This document shows, piece by piece, positions 11,214 to 22,701 of a stretch of DNA of 64,000 nt. The notes under the pieces were generated by a model. That model saw only the letters and a program-made list of their open reading frames with translations. It was not told the DNA's origin and ran no database searches. Origin of the DNA: Manihot esculenta (Eukaryota > Streptophyta > Magnoliopsida > Malpighiales > Euphorbiaceae); NCBI RefSeq assembly GCF_001659605.2, contig NC_035173.2:10559065-10623064 (forward strand). Direction: 5' to 3'. Within the stretch, counting starts at the first letter, position 1. Each line of letters starts with the position of its first letter. The translations under genes were made by a program, and so were the position numbers.

Positions 11214-14200
11214 ATGCGAGGAACTCGTCGATCAGCTCGATTGACTGGAGTCCCACCAGAGAATGAGAGATCAGCTGCTCGTCCTCCTGCATTGCCAAGG
11301 GCAAGGTCTCAGAGATCTAGCAGGGAAGGTACGTCAATAGACCCTAGAAGGTCTGTCGACGAGAGCAGAAGAGGAACAGCTAGGGGAGGAAGATCAGAGG
11401 AAAGGAGGGACGCTATGGAGATTGATCAGTCTAGAGATGATAGCATGGGTATAGGCAGTTTTGAGGAAGGTATGGGAGAGTCACAGGGAGGTGCTTAGAC
11501 CTCAGGTTTTGGCTATCCAGAGTATCCGATGGGAGGTATGTCGGAATACTCGAGTTTTGTGCCATATCCTCCTTATATGCCTTATATGCCTTATCCTTAC
11601 TATCCACCATATCCGATGTATCCATCTTCCCCTACCCATCCAAGTGCAGCACACCTAGAGCCAAATGAACCAGTACTACCACCAGAACCAGTAGCCCCTG
11701 TTGTTGACAGACATGAACCTAGCTCATCTGGAGGTAAAGTCCAAATGACGGAGTACTTGAAATTGGATGCTCCTAAATACAACACGGGAGATGATCCATT
11801 TGATTACCTCAGAGCAGTTAGGATGATAACCAGTGAATTGGGAGCAGATGATAGAAGAGCCATTGAAATGGCAGGTTTCACATTAAAATGCAAGAAAGCC
11901 AGAGAATGGTTTAAGAATTATGTGGAGCCTAGAATGGACAGTATGTCATGGGGAGAGTTCGCCAATGAGTTTGCAGGGTGGGCTTTTCCTGACAGTTCGA
12001 GGGAGATGAAAGTAATTGAATTTGAACAGTTGAGACAGACAGATGAGATGAGTGTTGATGAATTCACAGATAAGTTCCTGGATCTGCTTCAGTATGTGGG
12101 TCAAGCCTATGATACTGATCAGAAGAAAGCAAGGAGATATACTATGAGACTGCATCCCAGGTATGCTTCCTTGATTCTTCCAGCAGAAAAGGAGAGTTTC
12201 CATACTATAGTAGACGCAGCCAGGAAAATGGAAGCTAGTGCCAATATTCAGAAACAGTCAAAGGCACAGGCTTCGGGTTCTAAAGCCCCTACACCAAGTA
12301 GTAAAAGATGGGACAGAGCAAAAGGAACAAAGAGTAAGTTCTGGAGTAAAGTCAAGTCAGGTCTGGGAATAGGTAGTGGCTCAAGCTCTGGCACAGCTCC
12401 AGTCTGCAGACGATGCGGAAAACCACATGGAGGAGTTTGTCGGTTGGGATCTACAGCTTGTTTTCGATGTGGACAGGAAGGGCATATTGCTCGGGATTGT
12501 CCGCAGATGACTTTTGCACCATCCCAGCAGATGAGTTCAGGCAGTGTGGTACAGCCAGTTGTACGGCCAGCAGCTCCAGTCATGCCTCAGACTAGTGGCA
12601 GAGGTAGAGGGAGAGGGGTAGCCTCTACTTCAGCAGCAGGTTCCCGAGGTGGAAATCCGGTAGCCCCAGCACGGATTTTCACAGTGACACAGGAGGAGGC
12701 TAACACGTCGAACACAGTGGTGTCAGGTAATCTCATTATTGGGTGTTCAGATATGTATGCGTTGATGGACCCCGGTGCTTCTCATTCCTTTATTGCTTCG
12801 AGAGCCATAGAGAGATTGGGTTTGATCAGTTCTGAGTTAGAGTATCCTCTCTGGGTCAGTGGACCTAGATGTGACCCATCAGTGGCAGTGTCAGTCTGTC
12901 GTTTCAGTCCAGTATTCATAGAGGGTAGATACTTTCCAGCTGACCTTGTGGTTCTAGATTTGACAGATTTTGATGTCATTCTAGGGATGGATTGGTTATC
13001 TACATATAGTGCTACGTTGGACTGTCGAGAGAAACTAGTGAGTCTCAGAGACCAGGATGGGTCAGAGTGTGTCTTCAGAGGAGACAGGAGAGGTACACCC
13101 AGAGGTCTGATTTCAGCCCTTCAGGCTCGTCGTTTGCTTAGGAGGGGTTGTCAGGGGTTTCTAGCTCATGTGAGAGAGCTAGACAGTCAGGTGAGGGAAC
13201 CAGCCACAGTACCAGTAGTCCGAGAGTTTCTCGATGTGTTCCCAGACGATTTGCCAGGACTACCACCTGATAGGGAGATAGGGTTTGAAATTGAATTACT
13301 GCCAGGTACCAGACCTATCTCTATTCCTCCCTACAGGATGGCGCCAGCTGAGTTAACAGAGTTGAAAGAACAGTTGCAGGACTTGGTAGATAAGGGTTTC
13401 ATCCGCCCTAGTACCTCACCTTGGGGTGCTCCAGTGCTCTTTGTCAGAAAGAAGGATGGATCCCTTAGACTTTGTATCGACTACAGACAGTTGAACAAGG
13501 TCACTATCAAGAATAGGTATCCCTTACCTCGGATTGATGATCTGTTTGACCAGCTAGCTGGAGCAGGTTGTTTCTCGAAAATAGATCTGAGATCCGGGTA
13601 TCATCAGTTGAGAGTCAGAGAGGCAGATGTACCTAAGACAGCTTTCCGGACCAGATATGGGCATTATGAGTTCTTAGTGATGCCGTTCGGGTTGACTAAC
13701 GCCCCTGCAGCATTTATGGATCTCATGAACAGGGTATTTAGTGAGTTTCTGGATCACTTTGTCATTGTGTTTATCGATGATATCTTAGTGTATTCCAGAG
13801 ATGCAGAGGAGCATGCCCAGCATCTGAGGATCGTTCTGCAGACACTGAGAGAGCATGGTTTGTATGCCAAGTTCTCGAAGTGTGAGTTTTGGTTACAGAG
13901 CATTGCCTTCTTGGGACATGTGGTATCAGCAGAGGGTATTGAGGTAGATCCCAAGAAGATAGAGGCTGTAGCTAACTGGCCCAGACCCACAACAGTGACT
14001 GAGATTAAAAGCTTTCTGGGACTGGCAGGTTACTACAGGAGGTTCGTTCAGAACTTCTCAAAGATAGCAGCTCCTATGACCAAATTGACTCAGAAGAACC
14101 AGAAGTTTATCTGGTCAGACCAGTGTGAAGAGAGCTTTGAGGAGCTCAAGAGGAGATTGACAACAGCACCAGTGTTAGCTCTGCCTGTCAGTAATGAAGA

Positions 14201-15363
14201 TTTCACAGTGTTCTGTGATGCATCTCGAGTGGGATTGGGGTGTGTATTGATGCAGAGTGATAGAGTAATAGCTTATGCTTCTAGACAATTGAAGAAGCAC
14301 GAGCTGAATTACCCTACCCATGACCTAGAGATGGCAGCAGTTATCTTTGCACTTAAGATGTGGCGGCATTACCTTTACGGGGTTAAATGCGAGATCTTCA
14401 CTGATCACAAGAGTTTACAGTACATCTTAAGTCAGAGAGAGCTGAATTTGCGGCAGAGAAGATGGGTCGAATTGCTCAGTGATTATGATTGTAAAATCCA
14501 GTATCATCCGGGTAAGGCGAATGTTGTCGCAGATGCCCTAAGCCGAAAGTCACTAGGCAGTTTATCCCATATAGCAGCAGAGCGGAGATCAGTTGTGATG
14601 GAGCTTTATAAGCTCTTTGACGAGGGATTACAGCTAGAGTTGTCTGGTACAGGTGCGTTGATAGCACAGATGAGAGTGACACCTGTGTTTCTGGAGCAGA
14701 TAGCTCAGAGACAGCATGAGGACCCTGAGTTGATGAAAATTGCCAGGACTGTTCAGTCAGGCAATAGTGTAGAGTTCAGATTTGACAGCAAAGGGATCCT
14801 TCGCTATGGGAGTCGACTTTGTGTACCAGATAGGGGCAGTGTGAAAGAAGACATTATGAGGGAAGCTCATAATGCGAGGTATAGTGTTCACCCAGGAGCC
14901 ACCAAGATGTATCAGGATCTGAAAAGGGTCTATTGGTGGCCAGCCATGAAGAAAGAAGTGGCGCAGTTCGTGACAGCCTGTGAGGTTTGTCAGAGAGTGA
15001 AATTAGAGCATCAGAAACCAGCAGGACTGCTTAACCCATTACCGATTCCAGAGTGGAAATGGGAAAACATAGCCATGGATTTTGTAGTGGGTTTACCAGT
15101 AGCGTCCAACAGGATAGACTCGATATGGGTGATTGTGGACAGACTCACGAAATCTGCTCATTTTCTTCCAGTACGGAGTAACTATTCTGTGGATAAGTTG
15201 GCACAGGTCTATCTGGATAGTGCGGATTCTGGACATGCAGATCAGACAGCTAAGGAACAAGGAGATTCCGATGGTGAAAGTGCTATGGAACCACCATAAT
15301 CTAGAAGAGTGCACCTGGGAGACGCGGGAGTCTATGCTCCAGCAGTATCCATATTTGTTTTGA
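11214..15363 (+). pseudogene. gag-pol of element 2, stop in gag and integrase deletion
   Basis: Start at ATG 11214 by homology to the other copies. Gag is cut by TAG at 11496-11498 (CAG in relatives); the frame then stays open to 15299 through the CCHC knuckle (about 12455-12500), protease (DPGAS, about 12772), RT (FIDDIL, about 13770), RNase H and the start of integrase. Near 15218 about 750 bp are missing compared with elements 1 and 3: most of the integrase core and its C-terminal part. The junction shifts frame, and the chromodomain end continues in another frame to 15363. The element therefore cannot make its own integrase. Confidence 0.93.
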
Positions 15364-15428
15364 GGTGAGTTTTCTCCGTTTCATGTGTTATTTATGTGTT
15401 TTAGGAACCTTCGAGGACGAATGTTCTT

Positions 15429-15441
15429 AAGGAGGGGAGAA
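15429..15441 (+). other. polypurine tract of element 2
   Basis: AAGGAGGGGAGAA directly before the 3' LTR. Confidence 0.85.
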
Positions 15442-17696
15442 TGTAATACCCGGTTAGAATCCGGCACCGGAATTCCTGTAGTCCGGTGAAATTCAGGGTG
15501 TCGGAATTCTAAAATGGATAGGATCTATGTTTTATGAAGTGTTATGATGTGTTTAAATGTTTTGAAGGTAAATAGAACCAAGTGTTGAGTTGAAATGTGA
15601 CCAAGGCAGAGGAGCCAAGTTCGGCCGCCAAAAGTGCTCAATGTTCGGCTTCCGAAGATTTAGTTCGGCCCCCGAAAGTTGCATGAGTTTGCATGCGATT
15701 GGGCAGCCGAAATTGAGTTGGCCAGCCAGCTTTTGGGCATCCTTAGTCAGCATTTTGGACAGGTGTTATGTCCACCTTGTTGCCAGAAGCTTGGCCACGT
15801 CTCCCCTGGTCTATTTGCTGAGTTTGAGCAGCTCATGCAGAGTGGTGTGATAGTTCACAAGGTTTTGAATGTTTTGAAGCAAAAAGCTCTATTTGTGTGA
15901 GTTTGAGAGTGTGCGGAGAGTTGGTCCGTTTTCCTTGTTCAGAGTGTTCAGCTTCTTGTTACAGGAGGTAAGTAATGCTCTTGAACCTGTTTATGTGTTT
16001 TCTGAAGGTTTTATGGAAGTTGAGGGAGAGAGATGCATGGTTAAGTGCGAAGGAGTGGTTTTTGATGAGTTATGCATGTATCCATGTTTCTGTGTTATGT
16101 TTGATTTGTTGTTTGGGGTTATTAGATAGTTTTGGACCCCTGTGATCATATACGTGAGTATGTGTGTTGAGGAGGTGGAGGAGATATGGTTTGAGTGGTT
16201 GAAGGGAAGGAGAAGATGGTTTGCCGTTGAAGCTGAGTTCTGGATGAACTCAGGTTCGGCAGCCGAAGGTTCATTCGGCCGCCGAACCTCTTGCATGGTG
16301 GCTTGGCTGCCACAGCCTGTTTTGCATGTTCGGCTCTGTTTGGGGGATTCGGCCGCCGAAGGTGCCGTCGAAGGTGTGAGACTTTCGTCTCTGGAGTGAG
16401 GTTTGGCCCCCGAAGCTTGCCCCCGAAAGGGTTCGGCCGCCGAAGATTGAGTTTCGGCCGCCGAAGGTGCTTGAGTTTCGTCTCTGGAGAGGACTTTCGG
16501 CCGCCGAACCTGCCGCCGAAAGTGTCCTGTCCAGTTTTCTTTTGCATATTTTACATGGATAGTTGAGTGAGTTTAAGGGGATTCTTGGAGAGTTTAAGAG
16601 AGTTATTCATAAGCTTGTTTGGTCCCTCATTTGAGTCCATCTGTATAGGTACAGACCAGAGGAACCAGAGAGAGCAGCAGTGAGTACTGCTCCAGAGGTT
16701 CAGAGCCTGCAGAGTCAGTCAGTCCAGATAGCCAAAGGTGAGTGGAACTAAACTTATGACTTTTAATTGAACCACAAACTGCTTTTAGCATATCTCATGC
16801 ATCATGTTTATGTCATAGGTTGAGTGCATTAGTATTCACGAATATGTTGCATTGCATTGTTATTTGGTGATGTGAGTGAATGCTGAATGATCCAATAGTC
16901 TCAGACAGGAAGTCCAGGAGCCTTTGACTACGCCCTGGCAGGTATAGCAAAGTCCAGGAGCCTTTGACTACGCCCTGGCAGGTAAATAGTAAAGTCCAGG
17001 AGCCTTTGACTACGCCCTGGCAATGGTAAGTACACAGGTGTTATATACACATATACATATATGACAGGAAGACCAGGTGCTCGATTCTACGCCCTGGCAC
17101 AGAGTTACTGGGACTATGTGGTGACAGGTTTACTCTTGATGTGGCTTGTCTGTGATATGGTGCATTCCATGAGATCATATTTTACTGAGATGTTTTACTG
17201 TTCTACTCACTGGGCTATAGAGCTCATCCCACTCCCTTAACCCCAGTTTTGCAGGTTCAGTGTACAGTGTACAGGGACAGTCCAGCAGAGTACAGGAAAA
17301 GTAAAGAGATCTGTAATAGCTTAGAGTGGACATGTAATATTAAAGAGATGTAATAGTTGTTGCTTGACCTCGTGATGTATGTTTTGTACATGATCTGTAT
17401 ATGTATATATGTTTTCCTGTATGTGAAAACCAGGCTTAACAGGTATGAGTTAACCCATCTAGAGCAAGCTCTAGTCAGGGATACAGAGTACAGAGTACAT
17501 GAGTACAGAGTACAGAGATAGTGCATGCACAGGTTAAGCCTTGGTTCAGAAAAGAGTTTTATTTTCACAGAAAATGTATGATCATGTATGAGGTTTACAG
17601 GTACACAGAGAGTATAGCAGGCTTGCTACGGGTTCTGGCGGCCTTAAGCCGACCTGAATCCTAGCGCCGGTGACGGTCCATTTTGGGGTCGTTACA
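15442..17696 (+). repeat. 3' LTR of element 2
   Basis: 2255 bp, almost identical to 8759-10992. It lacks one 20-bp palindrome unit near 15620 and has one more 40-bp unit of the cassette at 16910-17030 (repeats of AGTCCAGGAGCC...GCCCTGGCA). The perfect stem CTAGAGC...GCTCTAG is near 17458-17473. No gene; small open frames in it recur identically in the other LTR. Confidence 0.94.
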
Positions 17697-19897
17697 GTTT
17701 TAATGTATTTTATGGTTATAAGCAAAAAGGAAATTGAGTTTTAAATGAAAAAGACCAAGGAGACATTTCCAGGTTCGGCCGCCGAACCTCAAGTTCGGCC
17801 GCCGAATGTGGGATGGTTTAGGGGGGCAAGTTAGGCTTCCAAAAGTTTCAAAGGTTCGGCTGCCAAACCTCATATTCGGCCGCCGAACTTGCATGAGTTT
17901 TGGAGGCACTTTAGGCTGCCGAAAGGTGGTCTGTCAGCCCCTATATAAGAGCTCCATGGCCGAAACGGGCGAGTTTTCTCCCCATTTTCGGCCACGGTGA
18001 GTTCTTGCTCTCCCATGGTTCATTTTAGATGTTTTTCCTTCAATCTTTCATATTTTAACAAGCTTTATGTTGATTTGAAGATATTTGAACAAAAGAGCGA
18101 GTTTTGGAAGCTTGGAGACCAAAGAGTTGAGATCTCTCCCATCTCCAAATTGGATCGTCTCTCCTCTCGTTCTACAAGAGGTAAGAGTAGATCCATAGTT
18201 CCTTTCATGTTTTAAGTAAGTTTTATGAAGTTTCTTGGGGTAGAAATGCATGTATAGGTTTATGTGGAGTTTATGGGTTTACTGTGCGTTTATGAACAAT
18301 GTATGTTGGATATGCATGTTTGATGTGTTGTAGATGGGGTTTAGGATAGTTTGAAGCCCCTAGGAGCTTGTATGCTTGAGTATGCATGTTGTAGAATAGG
18401 AAAATGCATGATTGAATGAGTTGGGAGGCGTTTATGCATGTTGAGCTGAGTTTCTGCCCTTTGGGAAGAACTCAGGTTCGGCAGCCGAAGGCTCTTTCGA
18501 CAGCCGAAGGCTCTTTCGGCCGCCGAACCTGCCTTTGTTAGCATGTATCGGCTGCCGAACCCTGCCTCCGAAAGTGGACTTTCGGCTCTGGAAGGGAGTT
18601 TCGGCCGCCGAAGGTGCTGCCGAACATGCATGAGTTTCGTCTCTGGAGGGAACCTTCGGCCGCCGAAAGTGCCGCCGAAGGTGCATGACTTTCGGCTCTG
18701 GAGGGCCTTTCGACCGCCGAACCTACCGCCGAAAGTGCCCTGTTCAGCCCTCCTTTGCATGATTTATGTGATTGTTTTAAGGTGTTTTAGGGGGTTTTTG
18801 GGGAGTATTTTACAGTCATGTTTATGTATGTTAGGTCCCTCATTTGAGTCCACCTGTGTAGGTTCAGACCCGAGGAACCGAGGACCCCAGCAGTGAGTTC
18901 AGCTGCTTCTGAGTCTGTTAGAGCTTCAGCCAGAGGTGAGTGGAATATCTTATTTCGTTTCAAAGTAAATAAATAAATTCTGAGCATGATACACGCATCA
19001 TGAATGCCATGAGATATACTAGGGTGCTTGCATTAGATTTCACGAATATGTTGCATTGCATAATATGTTGTTGATGTGGGTGAATGTTGGATGATCCTTT
19101 AGCCGCACTACATTATGATATGATGTGATACGGTATGGAAGACTAGTGAGGCCCATTCTATGCCCCTGGCACTATGTAAGAGAAAGACCAGTGAGGCCCA
19201 TTCTACGCCCCTGGCATATTGGAATGTTATGTTATGAATGTAATGTAAGAGAAAGACCAGTGAGGCCCAGTCTACGCCCCTGGCACTATTGAAATGAGTA
19301 GTGGACTATTGGTGACAAGTTCATCCTTGATGTGAATTGTCTGTGATGTGTTGCATTTCATGAAAGCATGAAATTTAAATTGAATGTTTATTTATTCTGC
19401 TCACTGGGCTTTATAGCTCACCCCTCTCCCTTAACCCCGAGATTTACAGGTACAGGGTAGACCAGGAGGTCAGCAGGAGTAGAGTCATGTTTTATGTAAT
19501 AGCTAGATGTGGACATGAATGTGATGTAATGTAAAAGTATAGTATAGAAATGTAATGTAATGATGCTTATGGAAGTTTAGAGTTGTGCTTGACCATAGTG
19601 TGTTGTCAATCCCTTTCTAGTACATGATCTTAAATGTTAATGATGATTATTGTGAACCAAGCTTAAAGTATGTTATGTTACCCCATTGGAGTATTTAATG
19701 AGGACTCCAGTGAGGGGTTTTATGTTATGATTTGTGCATGCACAGGTTAAGCTTGGTGAAAGTATGAATGAAAGTATAAATGAAAGAATGAATGAATGAT
19801 TAAATGTGAAAGTTTTAAATTGTTATGTAATTGTTGATCATGTATGGGATTAAATAGGTATACAGGTTGAATGTTTGGCTTGCTACGGGGTCCCGGC
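17697..19897 (+). repeat. element 3 5' LTR, second piece
   Basis: Begins with the duplicated GTTTT and continues the LTR of 8655-8758. Contains the palindrome motifs, TATATAA (about 17942-17948), a donor CACG/GTGAGTTC near 17997, a donor AGAG/GTAAGAG near 18180, an acceptor CTGTGTAG near 18861, a donor AGAG/GTGAGTGG near 18935, cassette repeats GACCAGTGAGGCCC...CCCTGGCA (19140-19290) and the stem GGAGT...ACTCC (about 19688-19708). It ends at CCGGC where the solo LTR inserted. Confidence 0.93.
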
Positions 19898-22382
19898 TGT
19901 AATACCCGGCTAAATCAGGCATCGGAATTCTTACCGTCCGGTGGAATTCGTAGATGTCAGAGATTTCTAGAAGGGTAATAGCAAGGTTTTCTAAAGTGTT
20001 TTTAAGTATTTTTAAGATTTTAAATGAAATAGGATTGAGTTTTGAAGAGAAAAGACTATGGAAACATTTGCCAGGTTCGGCCGCCGAAGGTAATGTTCGG
20101 CCGCCGAAAGTGCTTTAAGTTCGGCCCCCGAAAGCTGAAGTTCGGCCCCCGAATATTGCATGGTTTTGCATGCGATTCGGCTGCCGAAGCTGATGTGGTC
20201 AGCCAGCTATCACGTGTTCCTCGGTCGGTGAAATGGACATGTGTTGCTTCCAAATCACAGACAGAGGGTGAGGCCACGTCTCCCATGAGTCATTCTTGTG
20301 CTTTTATTACCCCATGCACAGGTTTGGTGCTTTTCAAGTGGTTTTTGAAGGTTTTGAGTCAAAAGGAGAGGTTTGGTGGTTTGGTGAAGGTGAAGACGTG
20401 TTGCTCCATAGTTCAACGTTCAGGTTGTTCCTCTTCTGATTATAAGAGGTAAGGGAAGGTTTTGAACTTGTTTTAATGTTTTACAAGAGTTTTTGTGGAG
20501 GTTAAGGGTAGAGTTGCATATATAGGGTTTAATTAGTTTATGTATGAAAGCTGTTATGTCTTATGTTTGTTGTTTGTGTTGGGGTTTTTAGGTAGTTTTG
20601 GACCCCTTTGTACATATACTTAAGTATATGTGAGTTGAGGAGTTGAAGTATGCATGTTTTGAGAGATAGAAGTGTTGAAGGAGGGAGGTTGCCGTCGGGG
20701 CTGAGTTCTGGATGAACTCAGGTTTGGCAGCCGAAGGTGCATTCGGCTGCCGAACCCCTTGAGAGGTGGCTTTGGTTGCCACAGCTCACCCCCGAGCGTT
20801 TTAAGGTTCGGCTCTGGAAGGGGGATTCGGCCGCCGAAGGTACTGCCGAAGGCCAAAGGTTAGAGACTTTCGTCTCTGGAGTATGTTTTGGCCCCCGAAC
20901 CTTACCCCCGAAAGGGTTCGGCCGCCGAAAGTGGAGGTTCGGCTGCCGAAGGTACTTGAGTTTCGGCTCTGGATAGGACATTCGGCCGCCGAACCTGCCG
21001 CCGAAAGTGCCCTGTCCAGCCTTCTTTTGCATGCTTTATGTGATTGTTCTAGGAGGTTTTAGGGGTTCTTTGGGGAGTTGTTTGAGAGTTGTTTTTGAGA
21101 TGTTTCGAGTGTTTTTGGCACCTCATTCGAGTCCACCTGTGTAGGATCGGACCCGAGAGATCGAGGAGGCCATCAGGGGTAGCCGTTGCAGAGTCAGTCA
21201 GTGTCTGCCAGGTGAGTGGAACTAAACTTAATCTTTGAATATGAAAAGTGAAATGTTTTTAGCATGTTTCATGCATCATGAATACCATGAGTATGCAATA
21301 GGTTGCTTGCATTAGTAGACACGAATATGCTGCATTGCATTATTTGCTGTGATAGGGATTGGACCCAGGCGACTTCAATAGCCATAATCTGTTATGTCTA
21401 GGTAAGACCTTTGGGAGCTCTGCAGTAGGGGCCGGGCACTAGTACATGTAGTGGCGAGCTCCATAGGGGGTCGTGCACCGACATAGGGAGTTTTGGGGTC
21501 ATGTCCAGTCCGTGATGTGAAATGTTTGTGCAGTGACGCATTTCATGAGAGCATGTATGGAATGAACTGTTTTCTATAGTTTCTGCTCACTAGGCTTTTA
21601 GCTCATCCCTCTCCCTTAACCCCAATTTTGCAGGTCAGCTTTAGCTGTGGGGAGTCAGAGATAGCAAGAGGCAAGAAGGAAGTTATAGCTCAGGTTGTGA
21701 TTATGTAATAGAGTTGTGGACATGATGTATATGAAAATGATGTAAAGGAAAGAGATGGTATATAGGCATGTAATAGATTGTAAGATATTGAGTTTATGGT
21801 TTAGTATGTGCTTTGCCTAGTGTATGCTTAATCCCTGGTTTATGCATGTATCCTGTTTTACGTTTCTTGATGAGAAATGTGTCAAACTAGGCTTAACGTG
21901 TGATGTGTTTATCAAACGCCAGTGATTGGGAAGAAAGGGTATAAAATCCCTTGACCCATCTGAGAGGGAAGAAAGGGTTCCAATCCCTTGATCCAAGAGC
22001 AGACCGTGAGGGAAGAAAGGGTTTCAATCCCTTGACCCAAAGCGGAAAATAAGGCTAACTTGTGATATGCTGACCCTAAGAGAGTGGGTTCTATGTTTTC
22101 AGACATAGGGCATGGAGGTTGAGCTTGGTAGTGGATCACTGGTGTGGCCTTGGGGGCTATTTCAGACGGATATGTCTGAGTGTTTTTAAAGTTAAGCCTG
22201 GCAGTTTTTAAATAAAAGTTTGTAAAAGCTAGTGTTCGAGTTGGATCATGTATGGGATTGATCAGGTACTCAGAGTTCAGTTTAGGCTTGCTACGGGTCC
22301 CGGTGGCCTTAAGCCGATCTGGATCCTAGCGCCGAGCAGTTTGGAGCCGTTACAGAGGGGTATCGGTTTTCGGGCTATTACA
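19898..22382 (+). repeat. solo LTR (Gypsy family) inside element 3 5' LTR
   Basis: TGTAATACCC...GCTATTACA, about 2485 bp, between CCGGC (19893-19897) and CTGGT (22383-22387), a target duplication with two C-to-T changes. It has the palindrome array, intron-like splice signals (ATAAGAG/GTAAGGG near 20447, CTGTGTAG near 21144, CCAG/GTGAGTGG near 21211) and three copies of a hairpin unit of about 55 bp with AAGGG...CCCTT (21928-22045). An alternative GTTACA end lies at 22354, 28 bp before the true end. Confidence 0.88.
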
Positions 22383-22445
22383 CTGGTGGCCTTAAGCCGA
22401 TCTAGATCCTAGCGCCAATAGCGGTCCAATTTTCGGGTCGTTATA
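22383..22445 (+). repeat. element 3 5' LTR, last piece
   Basis: CTGGT duplication, then the last 58 bp of the LTR (GGCCTTAAGCCGATCTAGATCC...GGGTCGTTATA in outline). The end is TATA instead of TACA, one C-to-T change. Confidence 0.88.
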
Positions 22446-22448
22446 GAT

Positions 22449-22462
22449 TGGTATCAGAGCCC
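22449..22462 (+). other. primer binding site, initiator tRNA-Met type (element 3)
   Basis: TGGTATCAGAGCCC three bases after the LTR end, as in element 2. Confidence 0.88.
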
Positions 22463-22701
22463 TAGGTTCATATGGTCGGACCTAGAGTGTCGGTAGAAGG
22501 TCAAGCACAATAGGAAAACCATGTCCACTAGGATAGGATGTAGAGTCCTGTCTTGAATAATGATGTGAAATGCCATGACTATATGCATGTGTATTAATGA
22601 TATGCTATGTATGTGATGTATGTGATGCGAGTTCATGTGTTTGTACATGAACCATTTGATGCTAATGTTTATGTGATGTGTGCTGTTTTTCAGTAAACAG
22701 G

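Larger units (their letters stand above)
8759..17696 (+). mobile_element. Ty3/Gypsy element 2, complete, young, integrase deleted
   Basis: 8938 bp, flanked by GTTTT on both sides (8754-8758 and 17697-17701), inserted in the 5' LTR of element 3. LTRs of 2234 and 2255 bp differ by only a few single bases that I could spot plus two repeat-unit indels, so the insertion is recent. It belongs to the same superfamily as elements 1 and 3, but its LTR is a separate subfamily with no obvious TATA box at the usual place. Confidence 0.96.
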
